Positions 55,826-64,000 of a DNA stretch of 64,000 nt are shown in pieces. Source of the stretch: Oceanospirillaceae bacterium (GTDB taxonomy: Bacteria > Pseudomonadota > Gammaproteobacteria > Pseudomonadales > Balneatricaceae); contig JABSRB010000027.1 in assembly GCA_013215375.1 (NCBI GenBank), positions 1 to 64,000 on the forward strand, in the 5' to 3' direction. The position numbers and the translations under genes were made by a program. Below the pieces are notes generated by a model. That model was given only the letters and a program-made list of their open reading frames with translations. It searched no databases and was not told the DNA's origin. Every line of letters starts with the position of its first letter. The stretch's first letter is position 1.

Positions 55826-56695
55826 TCAACTCACTTTTTCAATGCGCTTAAATGCTGTTAATGTATTGACTAACAACATTGCTATTGTCATTGGACCAAC
55901 TCCACCAGGGACGGGAGTAACAGCAGCAGCCTTCTCGCTAGCACTGGCGAAATCGACATCACCTACTAACTTATTTTTACCGTCGCGCTCAATACGGTTA
56001 ATACCCACATCAATGACACAGGCCCCCGCTTTAATCCAGCTTGCATTAATCATTTCAGGGCGACCAACCGCTGCAATCAATATGTCTGCCTGTGCGCATA
56101 TTTTTTCAATTTCTTTGGTGCGAGAATGCACCACTGTGACAGTGCAGCTCTCTTGTAACAATAATGCGGCCATTGGCTTTCCAACAATATTAGAACGTCC
56201 TACAACCACTGCATTTAAACCTGATAAGTCATCCCCTAATACACTTTTTATAAGATGAATACTGCCGTGTGGGGTGCAAGGTAATAAACAGTCATCCCCT
56301 ATCGATAAGCGCCCGACATTTATGGGATGAAAGCCATCAACATCTTTTTGCGGAGAAATGGCGGTAAGTACCGTTTTTTCATCAATTTGACTGGGCAAAG
56401 GTAACTGCACTAAAATCCCGTGAACAGTATCGTCAGCGTTTAACTGCGTGACTAGCTTCAATAGTTCTTCCTGGCTGGTTTCCACCGGTAGACGATGCTC
56501 TGTTGATGTAATACCTACCTCTGCAGCCTGCTCACCTTTTCGGCGAACATACACTTGACTGGCAGGATCTTCGCCGACTAATACCACTGTTAGACCAGGA
56601 ATTTTACCCGTGCTCTGTTTTATAGCTGCAACTTCTATTGCTAATTCTTTACGAAGATTACTCGCGTATGCAGCACCATCAATTCTAATACTCAT
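55826..56695 (-). CDS. folD: Methylenetetrahydrofolate dehydrogenase/cyclohydrolase
   Basis: 289 residues, the typical bifunctional Fol[15 protein letters not shown] carries the catalytic lysine, QLPLPSQI and [16 protein letters not shown] the NADP site, and [15 protein letters not shown] the C-terminal signature. It converts 5,10-methylene- to 10-formyl-tetrahydrofolate, which PurN uses. It is upstream of the phosphatase and murB on the same strand. Confidence 0.96.
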   Translation of the reverse strand: MSIRIDGAAYASNLRKELAIEVAAIKQSTGKIPGLTVVLVGEDPASQVYVRRKGEQAAEVGITSTEHRLPVETSQEELLKLVTQLNADDTVHGILVQLPLPSQIDEKTVLTAISPQKDVDGFHPINVGRLSIGDDCLLPCTPHGSIHLIKSVLGDDLSGLNAVVVGRSNIVGKPMAALLLQESCTVTVVHSRTKEIEKICAQADILIAAVGRPEMINASWIKAGACVIDVGINRIERDGKNKLVGDVDFASASEKAAAVTPVPGGVGPMTIAMLLVNTLTAFKRIEKVS

Positions 56696-56952
56696 CTAAT
56701 CTTTTCTCTCCTGAGAATGGCTATAAACGTGTCACTATGCACTTAACCCGAATGTTACACCCTATGGCTCGAGCCCTAGTTTGCTCTTTATTTTTACTGG
56801 CTTTTCTTTCTCAATCAACCGGACGTACTCGTACGGTGTTCAATCAAGAAAAAATCTGTAGACACAATTTTCCGCGCTATAATCACGGCATTGCATGCGA
56901 TATTCAGGTTGAAATCTGTTGCTGATTATACTGAAAAAAAACTCATTTGTGG

Positions 56953-58266
56953 TTAATTATTATGAATATAAAACTTGAATTGGGTTTGTAGATTTCCCTC
57001 CATCTCTTTTATTCTAGTAATGGTTACCCGATCCATTCGCTGGCCTTCACTGAGTAGCAGGATCCCCTCACTGCTAATTAAATCTCTGCTCAATACAGTA
57101 CCCGCTATTAACTCGCTGCTAATGACAATTAGATCGTGCATCCCCTGTCCGTTCTTGCTTAATACCGGCAATATATTGACTAGATGATTGACAAAAATAT
57201 CACTGTATTTTTCACTGGCATAATTTTCCAGATAGGCTAAAGCTTCAACGGTACTCAGCGACCGATTGAGATATCGCCCGGCGACAAGCTCTGTATAGTC
57301 TGTTAGTACCGTTAGTAACTGCGCTTGTTTTGGTATTTTTTCAGTAATTAATCCAAACGGATACCCGGAACCATCTATGTACTCTTTGTGTTGCAAGACA
57401 ATTTTTGAGGCTTTATCTAATGGTCTGACCACCATCATTGCCGCATGTGACAACGTTGGATGACAATTAAACACCCGCTGCTCATCGGCGCTAAGCTCAA
57501 CATAGGGGGTATGTAATATTTTGTCACTAAAACCCATTTTCCCTATGTTTCTTAAATGCCATGCATCTGTTAATTCGAGTATTTCTGTTTCAGAAAAATC
57601 TGCAGCCTTTGCTATTTCAACCAACAATAGATTTAATTGTTGATTGCGGCCACTCGCGCGTTGTCCCATTCTCGCAAACACTTGATTAGATAACATACGG
57701 ATTAGGTGCTTATTAGCCTGCACAATACTTTTTGCTGAAGCTTCTAAGCTAGCCTTTGTCTGTTGCGATTCATATTCACTCTCTGCAAGTATCTTTTTTA
57801 GTTTACGTTTTTTTACAAGTTGAATGAATTTTTCTTGTAGGTCATTGATGATCCTAAATAGCCTTTTCTTTAAAAACACCTCATTCACAGGATAAGTAAT
57901 AAAATCTCTAAACTGCTCTTTTTGCCTTTGTGTCAGCGATAAAATTTTGTCGGCTGGCGCTAATAGATAAACGAGGCAATGCGGGGATGCCAGCAGTAAT
58001 TTTTCAACGAAATTTTCTATTATATCAACACTATTATTACTTTGGTTTTCCTCGCTATTGATCTGCCCCGCAGTGGTTAAGCTATTTTGATTGTTGACAT
58101 TATCCATGCCCATTAATAATACATGTACGTTAGGTACGCTCGACAGAGGAGTATCTATATCGCATTGATGTAGATTTATTGGCAGAGGGCTAAGCATTTT
58201 TAATAGCTCATGTTGCTGTTGCGTTGCAAAACCAATCAATAACACATGAATTTCATATTTATTCAT
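56953..58266 (-). CDS. Degenerate HD-GYP domain protein
   Basis: 437 residues. The N-terminal region (1-145) looks like a receiver without the phospho-acceptor; then a coiled coil and an HD-GYP-type domain (about 195-400). The metal-binding HD pair is replaced: L238-R239-N240 stands where LHDIGK is normal, while the GYP part (QHKEYIDGSGYPFG) remains. The domain is therefore unlikely to cleave c-di-GMP and may bind or sense it. It has no adjacent partner; ATG start. Confidence 0.85.
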   Translation of the reverse strand: MNKYEIHVLLIGFATQQQHELLKMLSPLPINLHQCDIDTPLSSVPNVHVLLMGMDNVNNQNSLTTAGQINSEENQSNNSVDIIENFVEKLLLASPHCLVYLLAPADKILSLTQRQKEQFRDFITYPVNEVFLKKRLFRIINDLQEKFIQLVKKRKLKKILAESEYESQQTKASLEASAKSIVQANKHLIRMLSNQVFARMGQRASGRNQQLNLLLVEIAKAADFSETEILELTDAWHLRNIGKMGFSDKILHTPYVELSADEQRVFNCHPTLSHAAMMVVRPLDKASKIVLQHKEYIDGSGYPFGLITEKIPKQAQLLTVLTDYTELVAGRYLNRSLSTVEALAYLENYASEKYSDIFVNHLVNILPVLSKNGQGMHDLIVISSELIAGTVLSRDLISSEGILLLSEGQRMDRVTITRIKEMEGNLQTQFKFYIHNN

Positions 58267-58486
58267 TACTCAACATCACCTTTCAAAGCGTAAATTAAAT
58301 TGAACTAATCTCTGTATCTCATTAAATATTATAATATTTATCAATAATAGCAATGGCCTATAATTTTATGCCATAACAGTCTAACTTTATAGCGATTAAA
58401 TCTAGCGGTATTTGGGTAGTTTAATTGGCATTATCCATCAATAAATGCTGAAATAGCGCTTTATTTTTTTGATCGTTGGAGTGAAT

Positions 58487-58726
58487 ATGGAGTCGGTTAC
58501 TATCTTTGGCCGTAAAGGTTGTGGTTTCTGTGTAAGAGCAAAAGATTTATGTGAGGAGCAAGGGCTAGAACATCGCTACGTCGATATTCACGAAGAGGGA
58601 ATTTCTAAAGCCGATTTAGAGAAGACTGTCGGCAAGCCGGTTGAAACTGTTCCACAGATTTTCATCGGTAAAGAGCACATTGGCGGCTACACTGAGTTCG
58701 CTAAAAAGATTGCTGAAATGTCGTAA
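58487..58726 (+). CDS. Glutaredoxin
   Basis: 79 residues from ATG 58487 (GGAG five bases upstream; TTG 58469 would add six). The redox site is C12-G-F-C15 rather than CPYC, with TVPQIF cis-proline and GGYTEF glutathione-binding segments. It reduces protein disulfides or glutathione adducts. A ten-pair hairpin (58744-58773) follows. Confidence 0.93.
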   Translation: MESVTIFGRKGCGFCVRAKDLCEEQGLEHRYVDIHEEGISKADLEKTVGKPVETVPQIFIGKEHIGGYTEFAKKIAEMS

Positions 58727-59359
58727 GATATTTCTGAAGTTGAGTAGGGTGAAGTTTAACTGCTTCAGCCTACAATCTTCGATAAAAACAGGCATCTATA
58801 AGGCATTTAAACACATCACAGCAAAACTAATGCCTTGGCCATATTAGCCAGCTGCACTGGTTTCCCTGTTTTATTTAACGCTTCTAGAAAACCCTTCCTA
58901 GACAGTCACTTTGCTTCACCCCCCCCAAAAAGATTAATTCAAAAGACAACTATGTTCAAACTGTATCAAGTTTGGTAATCCGCATTATATTTGGCATGAC
59001 TAACGTCATCGCTCACAATGTATATGATTTGCAGGGCATAATCGGCACTTTTTATTCATTGACTAGTCACACCCACATAGCTAATAGATCACTCCTATTA
59101 TCTATTTTTCTAGTAACCCTTTTTCCCTTGATATACATATTCAGTAACATTTTTATACTAAGGATACCCAGTCTTATCTATCTGATAATTTATCTTAGCA
59201 AGAGAGTTCTCGGAATTATTGTCACTTATTCTCCAATACGAACTTATCCAGACAGCTCAGCTGTCAACTTCTATACAAGATTATTTGCATTACCTTATTT
59301 CGATTCTAATCAATATTCTGTTAAGTTTCTATTAAAGACTCGATCGAGAAAACATAAAA
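58727..59359. other. Intergenic region after the glutaredoxin gene
   Basis: It holds a hairpin at 58744-58773 (GTAGGGTGAAG/CTTCAGCCTAC, one mismatch) without a T-run. The long frame here is rejected as a gene (see below). I see no other feature. Confidence 0.5.
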
Positions 59360-59387
59360 AAAGCGAACCTCTGAAGAGATTCGCTTT
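59356..59387 (-). terminator. Terminator of the giant adhesin gene
   Basis: On the minus strand AAAGCGAA pairs with TTCGCTTT and seven T follow. It lies 56 bases after the adhesin stop codon. Confidence 0.82.
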
Positions 59388-59442
59388 ACCTTTTAAGTCA
59401 TGCGTAAGCAGCTACTAATAGCCACTTTTGGGTCACAAAATG

Positions 59443-62400
59443 TTAATCAACTATTATCTGCTGGTTATCGATAAGTACTTTCATAACATCTTCATATTCC
59501 ATGCTATAAGCGGTTATGTTCTCAAGCTTCACTACATCAGTGACATTATCTATGTTAAATGTTTGTTCAGTGAAACTGCCGTTTTCGTCGATATATACAA
59601 TTAAATCGTCATTTTGCTGATCGAAATGTAAGAAGTTATCTAAATCATCCATCTGGACATCATCACTAGATAATAAATCTGACAAGTCTAAAACATTTTC
59701 TTTACCTGTATTATAGGTAAACCAAACATCATCAACATCATGTTTAGCGCCTTGCGTATCAGCCCAGGAAGATCGTAAACCAATCTTATTACCTTCACTA
59801 TCTTCATTGACGTTGGTGTAAGAAAGATCTATAGACTCGATACCAGCATCACTCAACAAGGAAAGCTCTTGCGCCTGAGAGATGCCATCACTATTGGCAT
59901 CCTGCCACACTTGAACTTTATCAAAATCATCATCAGATGAATCAAATACGCCATCTTGGTTTGAATCCAAAGCTTGTAAAGCACTAAAGCCATCCTGAGC
60001 TTTTTCTCCCGCCTGGTTTAGTGTTTCTTCACCAAAGAGTTCACTAGCATCATTAATAATCCCATCATTATTTCTATCCATCACCAACAATGCATCATCA
60101 CTACCTACCCAGCCCGTCTTATCAATGACACCGTCGTTATTAATATCAAAGGAGACCCCTGCATTTATTGATAGTGTTTCTACCCCATCGCCATCTAAAT
60201 CGAGTACCAGAGGCGTAGAGCTTTGATTATTTGAATCGGACAACTCTGTAGTTGTTAGTATGAAAGAATCAGTACCTTCATAGTTGGTAATTGCTCCCAT
60301 ATCATTAGCAACAATTAGTCTAATATTATATTCCCCATCGACATAATTATAGTTGCTATCTTGAACATTGAGGTTAGGCACATTCAAGACAACATAACCT
60401 TGACTAAAGTCTGCAGCGACAGTCTTGTGCACAAAGCTGGTATCGCCATATGGCCCACTTACAATTAGCACTAGATAATCACCCACCAAAGTCGAAGGAG
60501 GCATGGTTATTTTAACCTTCAAGTCTGAGAGTATTGCAGATGAGTTACCTATTTCAGATGCATCTACTAAATTATCATCATTGATAATTTGTACATAAGA
60601 AGTATTTGTATCATCCGCCTTGTAACTGAACCATACATCATCAATATCGTATGAGTTATTATCGGTATCAGTCCAACTAGCGCGTAGACCTACAGAGTTC
60701 CCTTGATTTATCTCACTGATGGCCTCAGCTTGTAAGCTAATTTCTTTAACGCCCGCTTCAGCCAGTGACTTTAATTCAGATGCCTGAGAAATACCGTCAC
60801 TATTAATATCTTGCCAAATTTTCAAACTAGAGAACTCTTCATCTTCAGCCGATATCTTTCCATCATTGTTTGAATCTAAGTCACGTAACGCATCGAAACC
60901 ATCTTCAGCTATTGTCCCGTCACTTTTATGTGTATGCTCTCCAAACAGTTCTGTCGTATTATTTATTATCCCATCTTGATTGATATCCCTGACCAGTAAT
61001 GCATCATCTGGAGCAACCCAACCAGTGATTTCTTTTTTTCCATCCGCATTGATATCAAATTTAACATTTTCGTCGATTGATAAAGTTTCTACACCATCAC
61101 CATCTAGATCTAATATTAATGGAGAGGATATCCAACTTGCACTTTCGGTGAAATTAATCGTTAGTTGAACTTCCGATGCCTCACTCAATTCAGCAAAACC
61201 CTGCTCTTTTGATTGCACAGATAAAGTAATAGACTTACTAAATCTATTGGTTCTGTAGATAGCACCGTAGGCGAAGCCATTTACATAACTAAAATATTGT
61301 TGAGGAGCATCTATCGTAATAGTATTTATATTCCAGTTGCTTATATCTACGCTATTGTTCGCTGCAGTTGCAGTAAAACTGTAACCATTAGTAGTGTCTT
61401 TAATGGTTAATCCTGCCGCTATCCCTTTCAAAGTTGCAATATAGATTTCTGAACCGTCATTATCATTGAGTGTAATAGTCGGTATTGCTAACTTGTTATC
61501 CCCTTTAATATAGTTATAAAACACTCTAACTTGATTGCGCCATGTGTAAGTTAGTGAGCTACTGGAATCGACCACATTTCCTAGTGTGACACCTTCAGCA
61601 GAGTATTTGGCATCAAATTCTCTAAAGTCAACTTCGGCGGTAGCTGGTTTTTCAACATTTTTGAGATCACTACTTGGATTATCGATCGAACCATTAACGT
61701 CTTGGTAAGTCGCATCACTTATACGCGGCAGACCTGACTCAAGCCAATCTTCCCTACTATCGTTATCACTGTCGGTATCGACATAATCAGCCATGTTATC
61801 GCCATCGCTATTCACGGGAATTAGTCCTACCGATTTAGCGGCATCTTTGGAATTTGTATCTTGATCATAAACATCATTGAGACCATCGCCATCTAGATCC
61901 GTAAAATTACCGGGAGCAATGTAACCTGCGGTAGATTGTGCTTCGACGTTGTCGGCAATACCATCGTTATCGCTATCCAAATCTAAACGGTTAACTATGC
62001 CATCTAAGTCGATATCATTGTTGCCACCAGTTATTTCGTTGATGTCTAAAATACCATCGTTATCATCATCGATATCAATGTTATCGTCGACATTATCGTG
62101 ATCAGTATCAATACGACTTAAATCGACAGCGTAACTTTCTGTGTCGGTGATAACACCTTTAGCGGCGGTATTACCCAATGCGTCACTCGCTTCAACAGTT
62201 GCATCAATAGTCGTATCGCTATCGGCCAATAAATCAGTCCCAGCTACCGCAATAGAAAACTTGCCAAGGGCATTCACAAACCCTGAGTAATCATTGCCAT
62301 TAACCGTTAAGGTCACTCTATCATTGACCTGAAACTCTCCGGTAACGACACCCGTAACTAAAATACTACGATTGCCATCGGTAGATACAACGACATCATC

Positions 62401-64000
62401 TGGCGTTATATTTGAATCTAAAGTAATTTGAGTATCACTGGAAGTTGGTGGGTTAAAATCTGCCACGCTAGTATCATTGATGGTGGCACTCTTGTTGCCG
62501 GCATCATCGACTACCCTTGCGGTTGCCGTTACTTGATCTGCAACTATCTGATAAATACTACCTGAAATGACGATATCAACATTTTTACCAATATCTGCCT
62601 GTACTATTGTATGGGTGCCATCGGCGATACCATCAGCATTAACATCAATTTCTATAGTGTCTCCAACAGTTGCATTAACCGACACTCCTACCCTTACACT
62701 GACATTCCCAGCTAATTCTGCAGCGGTTAAATTGTCATCCCCACCGTCCAAGATTTCAACGTTGGTCAGTACATCAGGCACCGCAGTATCCAATATAAAT
62801 GAATCGAACCCTGTATAGTTAGTTTCAGCTCCGGCATCATTAGCGACCACTAAACTAATCCTATAGGCTCCATCTTCATAACTGTTGCTAGCGTCTTGTA
62901 CATTTTTAGTAGGAATATCTAAAACTACGTAACCATCGGTAAAATCCGCTGCGACTGTTTGGTGTATGAAACTCGAATCACCATTGGGTCCATTCACCAA
63001 CAGTACTAAATATTCACCTAGCACTGTCGCTGGGGGTATAGTCACTTTAATCTGTAGATTAGAAGTAACTGCTGCTGGGTCACCAATTTCAGCTAAATTA
63101 ACATAATTATCATCGTTGATAATTTCTAAATACTCTGCAACTTTGGAATATGAAAACCAAACATCATCAATATCTTTTGTATTTCCATTTGTGTCCTTAT
63201 AAGAACCTTTTAATCCAATAATATTGCCATTTTGTATTTCGTGGGAAGCTGATGATCCAAGATTAATCTCACTGACATTCGCTTCCGCTAATGTCAGTAA
63301 TTCACCATCTTGGGTAATTCCATCTGAATTAGCATCTCTCCATACTCTTAATTCATTAAATTTATCATCATCTGAATTTATTACACCATCATTGTTTGAA
63401 TCTAACTCTGCTAACGCTTCAAATCCATCTGCTGCTTTTTTTCCATCATTTTTAATGGTTGCTTCACCGAACAATTCACTAGCATCGTTTATTAGACCGT
63501 CACCATTGATATCTCTTACTAGTAAACCATCATCTTTATTTACCCAGCCAGTTTGTTCTAATTTACCATCTGCATTAATATCGAATCTCACACCTTCAGC
63601 TTCAGAAATAGTTTCGACACCATCTCCATCTAAATCGATCACTAAAGGTGAATTATATTGCGTAGCTATATTTATATTTGCTGTGGTGCTGGCACCTTTC
63701 GAATCGGTAATTGTATAGGTCAATACAGCACTGCCAAACCCGAGATTACCTATGTTATTGATATAATAAAGGTAATAACCATCGTGAGTTTCTTGAGAAA
63801 AAGAAATTTCTACACCATTAAATTTCATTGAAGTTACAGTGAAGCTATCTCCTTCTGGATCATAATCGTTTTTAGTTAAATGATTAAATAGCTCTTGTTT
63901 ATTATGAATATATTCATAATTTCCTAAATAGAAATAACCTTTGCCGATACCTCGCCAGTAGTTATATTTCAAACTATCATCAACCGCTATAGGGGCTTGA
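59443..64000 (-). CDS. Giant calcium-binding type-I-secreted adhesin (C-terminal part)
   Basis: At least 1518 residues; the frame is open to the right edge (PIAVDDSLKYN... continues upstream), so no start is visible. From the visible N-terminal end: a cadherin-like YDPEGDSFTVTSM segment; block 1 of EF-hand/dockerin-type repeats plus an Ig-like domain; Ig-like regions; a thrombospondin-type-3-like Asp-rich stretch; block 2, a near copy of block 1; and block 3, the calcium part alone. The last 85 residues (VLDLSDLLSSDDVQMDDLDNFLHF...) match type I secretion targets of RTX/LapA-like adhesins. It is a surface protein for cell or surface attachment. No T1SS genes are in this window. Confidence 0.88.
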   Translation of the reverse strand, partial: QAPIAVDDSLKYNYWRGIGKGYFYLGNYEYIHNKQELFNHLTKNDYDPEGDSFTVTSMKFNGVEISFSQETHDGYYLYYINNIGNLGFGSAVLTYTITDSKGASTTANINIATQYNSPLVIDLDGDGVETISEAEGVRFDINADGKLEQTGWVNKDDGLLVRDINGDGLINDASELFGEATIKNDGKKAADGFEALAELDSNNDGVINSDDDKFNELRVWRDANSDGITQDGELLTLAEANVSEINLGSSASHEIQNGNIIGLKGSYKDTNGNTKDIDDVWFSYSKVAEYLEIINDDNYVNLAEIGDPAAVTSNLQIKVTIPPATVLGEYLVLLVNGPNGDSSFIHQTVAADFTDGYVVLDIPTKNVQDASNSYEDGAYRISLVVANDAGAETNYTGFDSFILDTAVPDVLTNVEILDGGDDNLTAAELAGNVSVRVGVSVNATVGDTIEIDVNADGIADGTHTIVQADIGKNVDIVISGSIYQIVADQVTATARVVDDAGNKSATINDTSVADFNPPTSSDTQITLDSNITPDDVVVSTDGNRSILVTGVVTGEFQVNDRVTLTVNGNDYSGFVNALGKFSIAVAGTDLLADSDTTIDATVEASDALGNTAAKGVITDTESYAVDLSRIDTDHDNVDDNIDIDDDNDGILDINEITGGNNDIDLDGIVNRLDLDSDNDGIADNVEAQSTAGYIAPGNFTDLDGDGLNDVYDQDTNSKDAAKSVGLIPVNSDGDNMADYVDTDSDNDSREDWLESGLPRISDATYQDVNGSIDNPSSDLKNVEKPATAEVDFREFDAKYSAEGVTLGNVVDSSSSLTYTWRNQVRVFYNYIKGDNKLAIPTITLNDNDGSEIYIATLKGIAAGLTIKDTTNGYSFTATAANNSVDISNWNINTITIDAPQQYFSYVNGFAYGAIYRTNRFSKSITLSVQSKEQGFAELSEASEVQLTINFTESASWISSPLILDLDGDGVETLSIDENVKFDINADGKKEITGWVAPDDALLVRDINQDGIINNTTELFGEHTHKSDGTIAEDGFDALRDLDSNNDGKISAEDEEFSSLKIWQDINSDGISQASELKSLAEAGVKEISLQAEAISEINQGNSVGLRASWTDTDNNSYDIDDVWFSYKADDTNTSYVQIINDDNLVDASEIGNSSAILSDLKVKITMPPSTLVGDYLVLIVSGPYGDTSFVHKTVAADFSQGYVVLNVPNLNVQDSNYNYVDGEYNIRLIVANDMGAITNYEGTDSFILTTTELSDSNNQSSTPLVLDLDGDGVETLSINAGVSFDINNDGVIDKTGWVGSDDALLVMDRNNDGIINDASELFGEETLNQAGEKAQDGFSALQALDSNQDGVFDSSDDDFDKVQVWQDANSDGISQAQELSLLSDAGIESIDLSYTNVNEDSEGNKIGLRSSWADTQGAKHDVDDVWFTYNTGKENVLDLSDLLSSDDVQMDDLDNFLHFDQQNDDLIVYIDENGSFTEQTFNIDNVTDVVKLENITAYSMEYEDVMKVLIDNQQIIVD
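59710..60213 (-). repeat. Adhesin block 3 (calcium repeats only)
   Basis: PLVLDLDGDGVETLSINAG through to VDDVWFTY, parallel to the first half of blocks 1 and 2. The Ig-like half is missing; the secretion domain follows directly. Confidence 0.8.
60250..61122 (-). repeat. Adhesin block 2 (calcium repeats plus Ig-like)
   Basis: PLILDLDGDGVETLS...VDDVWFSY then SAILSDLKVKITMPPSTLVG to TDSFIL. The same segments, in the same order, form block 1. Confidence 0.85.
61735..62115 (-). repeat. Adhesin Asp-rich thrombospondin-3-like region
   Basis: A run of DxDxDG-type loops, such as DDDNDGILDINE, LDSDNDGIADNVE and LDGDGLNDVYDQD, resembling thrombospondin type 3 repeats that coordinate calcium. Confidence 0.75.
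62790..63648 (-). repeat. Adhesin block 1 (calcium repeats plus Ig-like)
   Basis: PLVIDLDGDGVETIS...IDDVWFSY then TVIPPATVLG-like strands to FDSFILD. It is about 60-70 percent alike block 2 by eye; the DNA has drifted in third positions. Confidence 0.85.

Noticed and set aside
56737-56925. 62-residue ORF after folD start
   Set aside because: It overlaps the presumed folD promoter, has no ribosome-binding site and its only hydrophobic stretch is short; no support beyond being open.
58972-59418. 148-residue hydrophobic ORF
   Set aside because: It reads through the terminator of the adhesin gene, lacks a ribosome-binding site and has the composition of A/T-rich noncoding DNA.

Overview
The window looks like chromosome from a marine gammaproteobacterium (Cellvibrionales- or Oceanospirillales-like; the placement is inference). 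Pointers are moderate-to-low GC, E. coli-type DsbB (Cys41/44/104/130), NirBD nitrite reductase, a prpBC-acnD-prpF methylcitrate operon, Ni-superoxide dismutase with its SodX protease, a purM-purN-DUF3108 string, and several c-di-GMP/two-component genes. No rRNA, tRNA, CRISPR array, insertion sequence or prophage was recognised.

Layout. 1-500: a 51-bp tandem repeat beside a cold-shock gene. 1096-2643: REC-DUF3369-HD-GYP protein. 2688-7755 (all minus): DUF2007 protein, a Cys/Met-metabolism PLP enzyme, prephenate dehydratase, DUF924 protein, uracil-DNA glycosylase and 3-hydroxybutyrate dehydrogenase, with two copies of a short stem-loop repeat. 7867-17089: nitrate assimilation, with nasA divergent from nirB-nirD-nitrate transporter and a PP2C-phosphatase/kinase fusion; the divergent intergenic region carries back-to-back sigma-54 promoters. 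17379-18607: a cytidylyltransferase facing away from a CDP-alcohol phosphatidyltransferase. 18959-24176: TetR regulator (two matching operators), RND/MMPL permease, LolA-like periplasmic protein and outer-membrane barrel, a plausible complete envelope lipid route. 24416-25558: MltA. 26034-28420: small unknown gene, then a decayed sugar ABC-transporter locus (headless LacI-type regulator fused at a deletion point to a gutted permease) and a RidA gene. 28653-31425: periplasmic binding protein tightly coupled to a sensor kinase.

31474-39002 (minus): GntR-prpB-prpC-acnD-prpF plus a pentapeptide-repeat gene, with two identical ATTGTCGACAAT operators in front. 39233-43631: alpha/beta hydrolase, MATE pump, DsbB, AI-2E-family permease. 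43941-47811: purM, purN, DUF3108, YfcL-like, sodN, sodX. 47866-54098 (minus): REC-PAS-GGDEF-degenerate EAL protein followed by a 1309-residue hybrid kinase. 54211-56695 (minus): murB, low-molecular-weight tyrosine phosphatase, folD. 56953-58266: a degenerate HD-GYP protein. 58487-58726: glutaredoxin. 59443-64000: the C-terminal part of a very large calcium-binding, type-I-secreted adhesin that runs off the right edge.

Together the window pairs central metabolism (nitrogen assimilation, propionate oxidation, purine and folate synthesis) with an accessory layer of c-di-GMP signalling and surface adhesion. The most unusual items are the phosphatase-kinase fusion in the nitrate cluster, the two signalling proteins whose phosphodiesterase domains have lost catalytic residues, the TetR-controlled RND-LolA-barrel module, and the remains of a deleted sugar locus. 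Several start codons were moved from the longest reading frame on the basis of ribosome-binding sites (nitrate transporter, pentapeptide protein, AI-2E permease, DUF3108, glutaredoxin, periplasmic binding protein, CDP-alcohol transferase).
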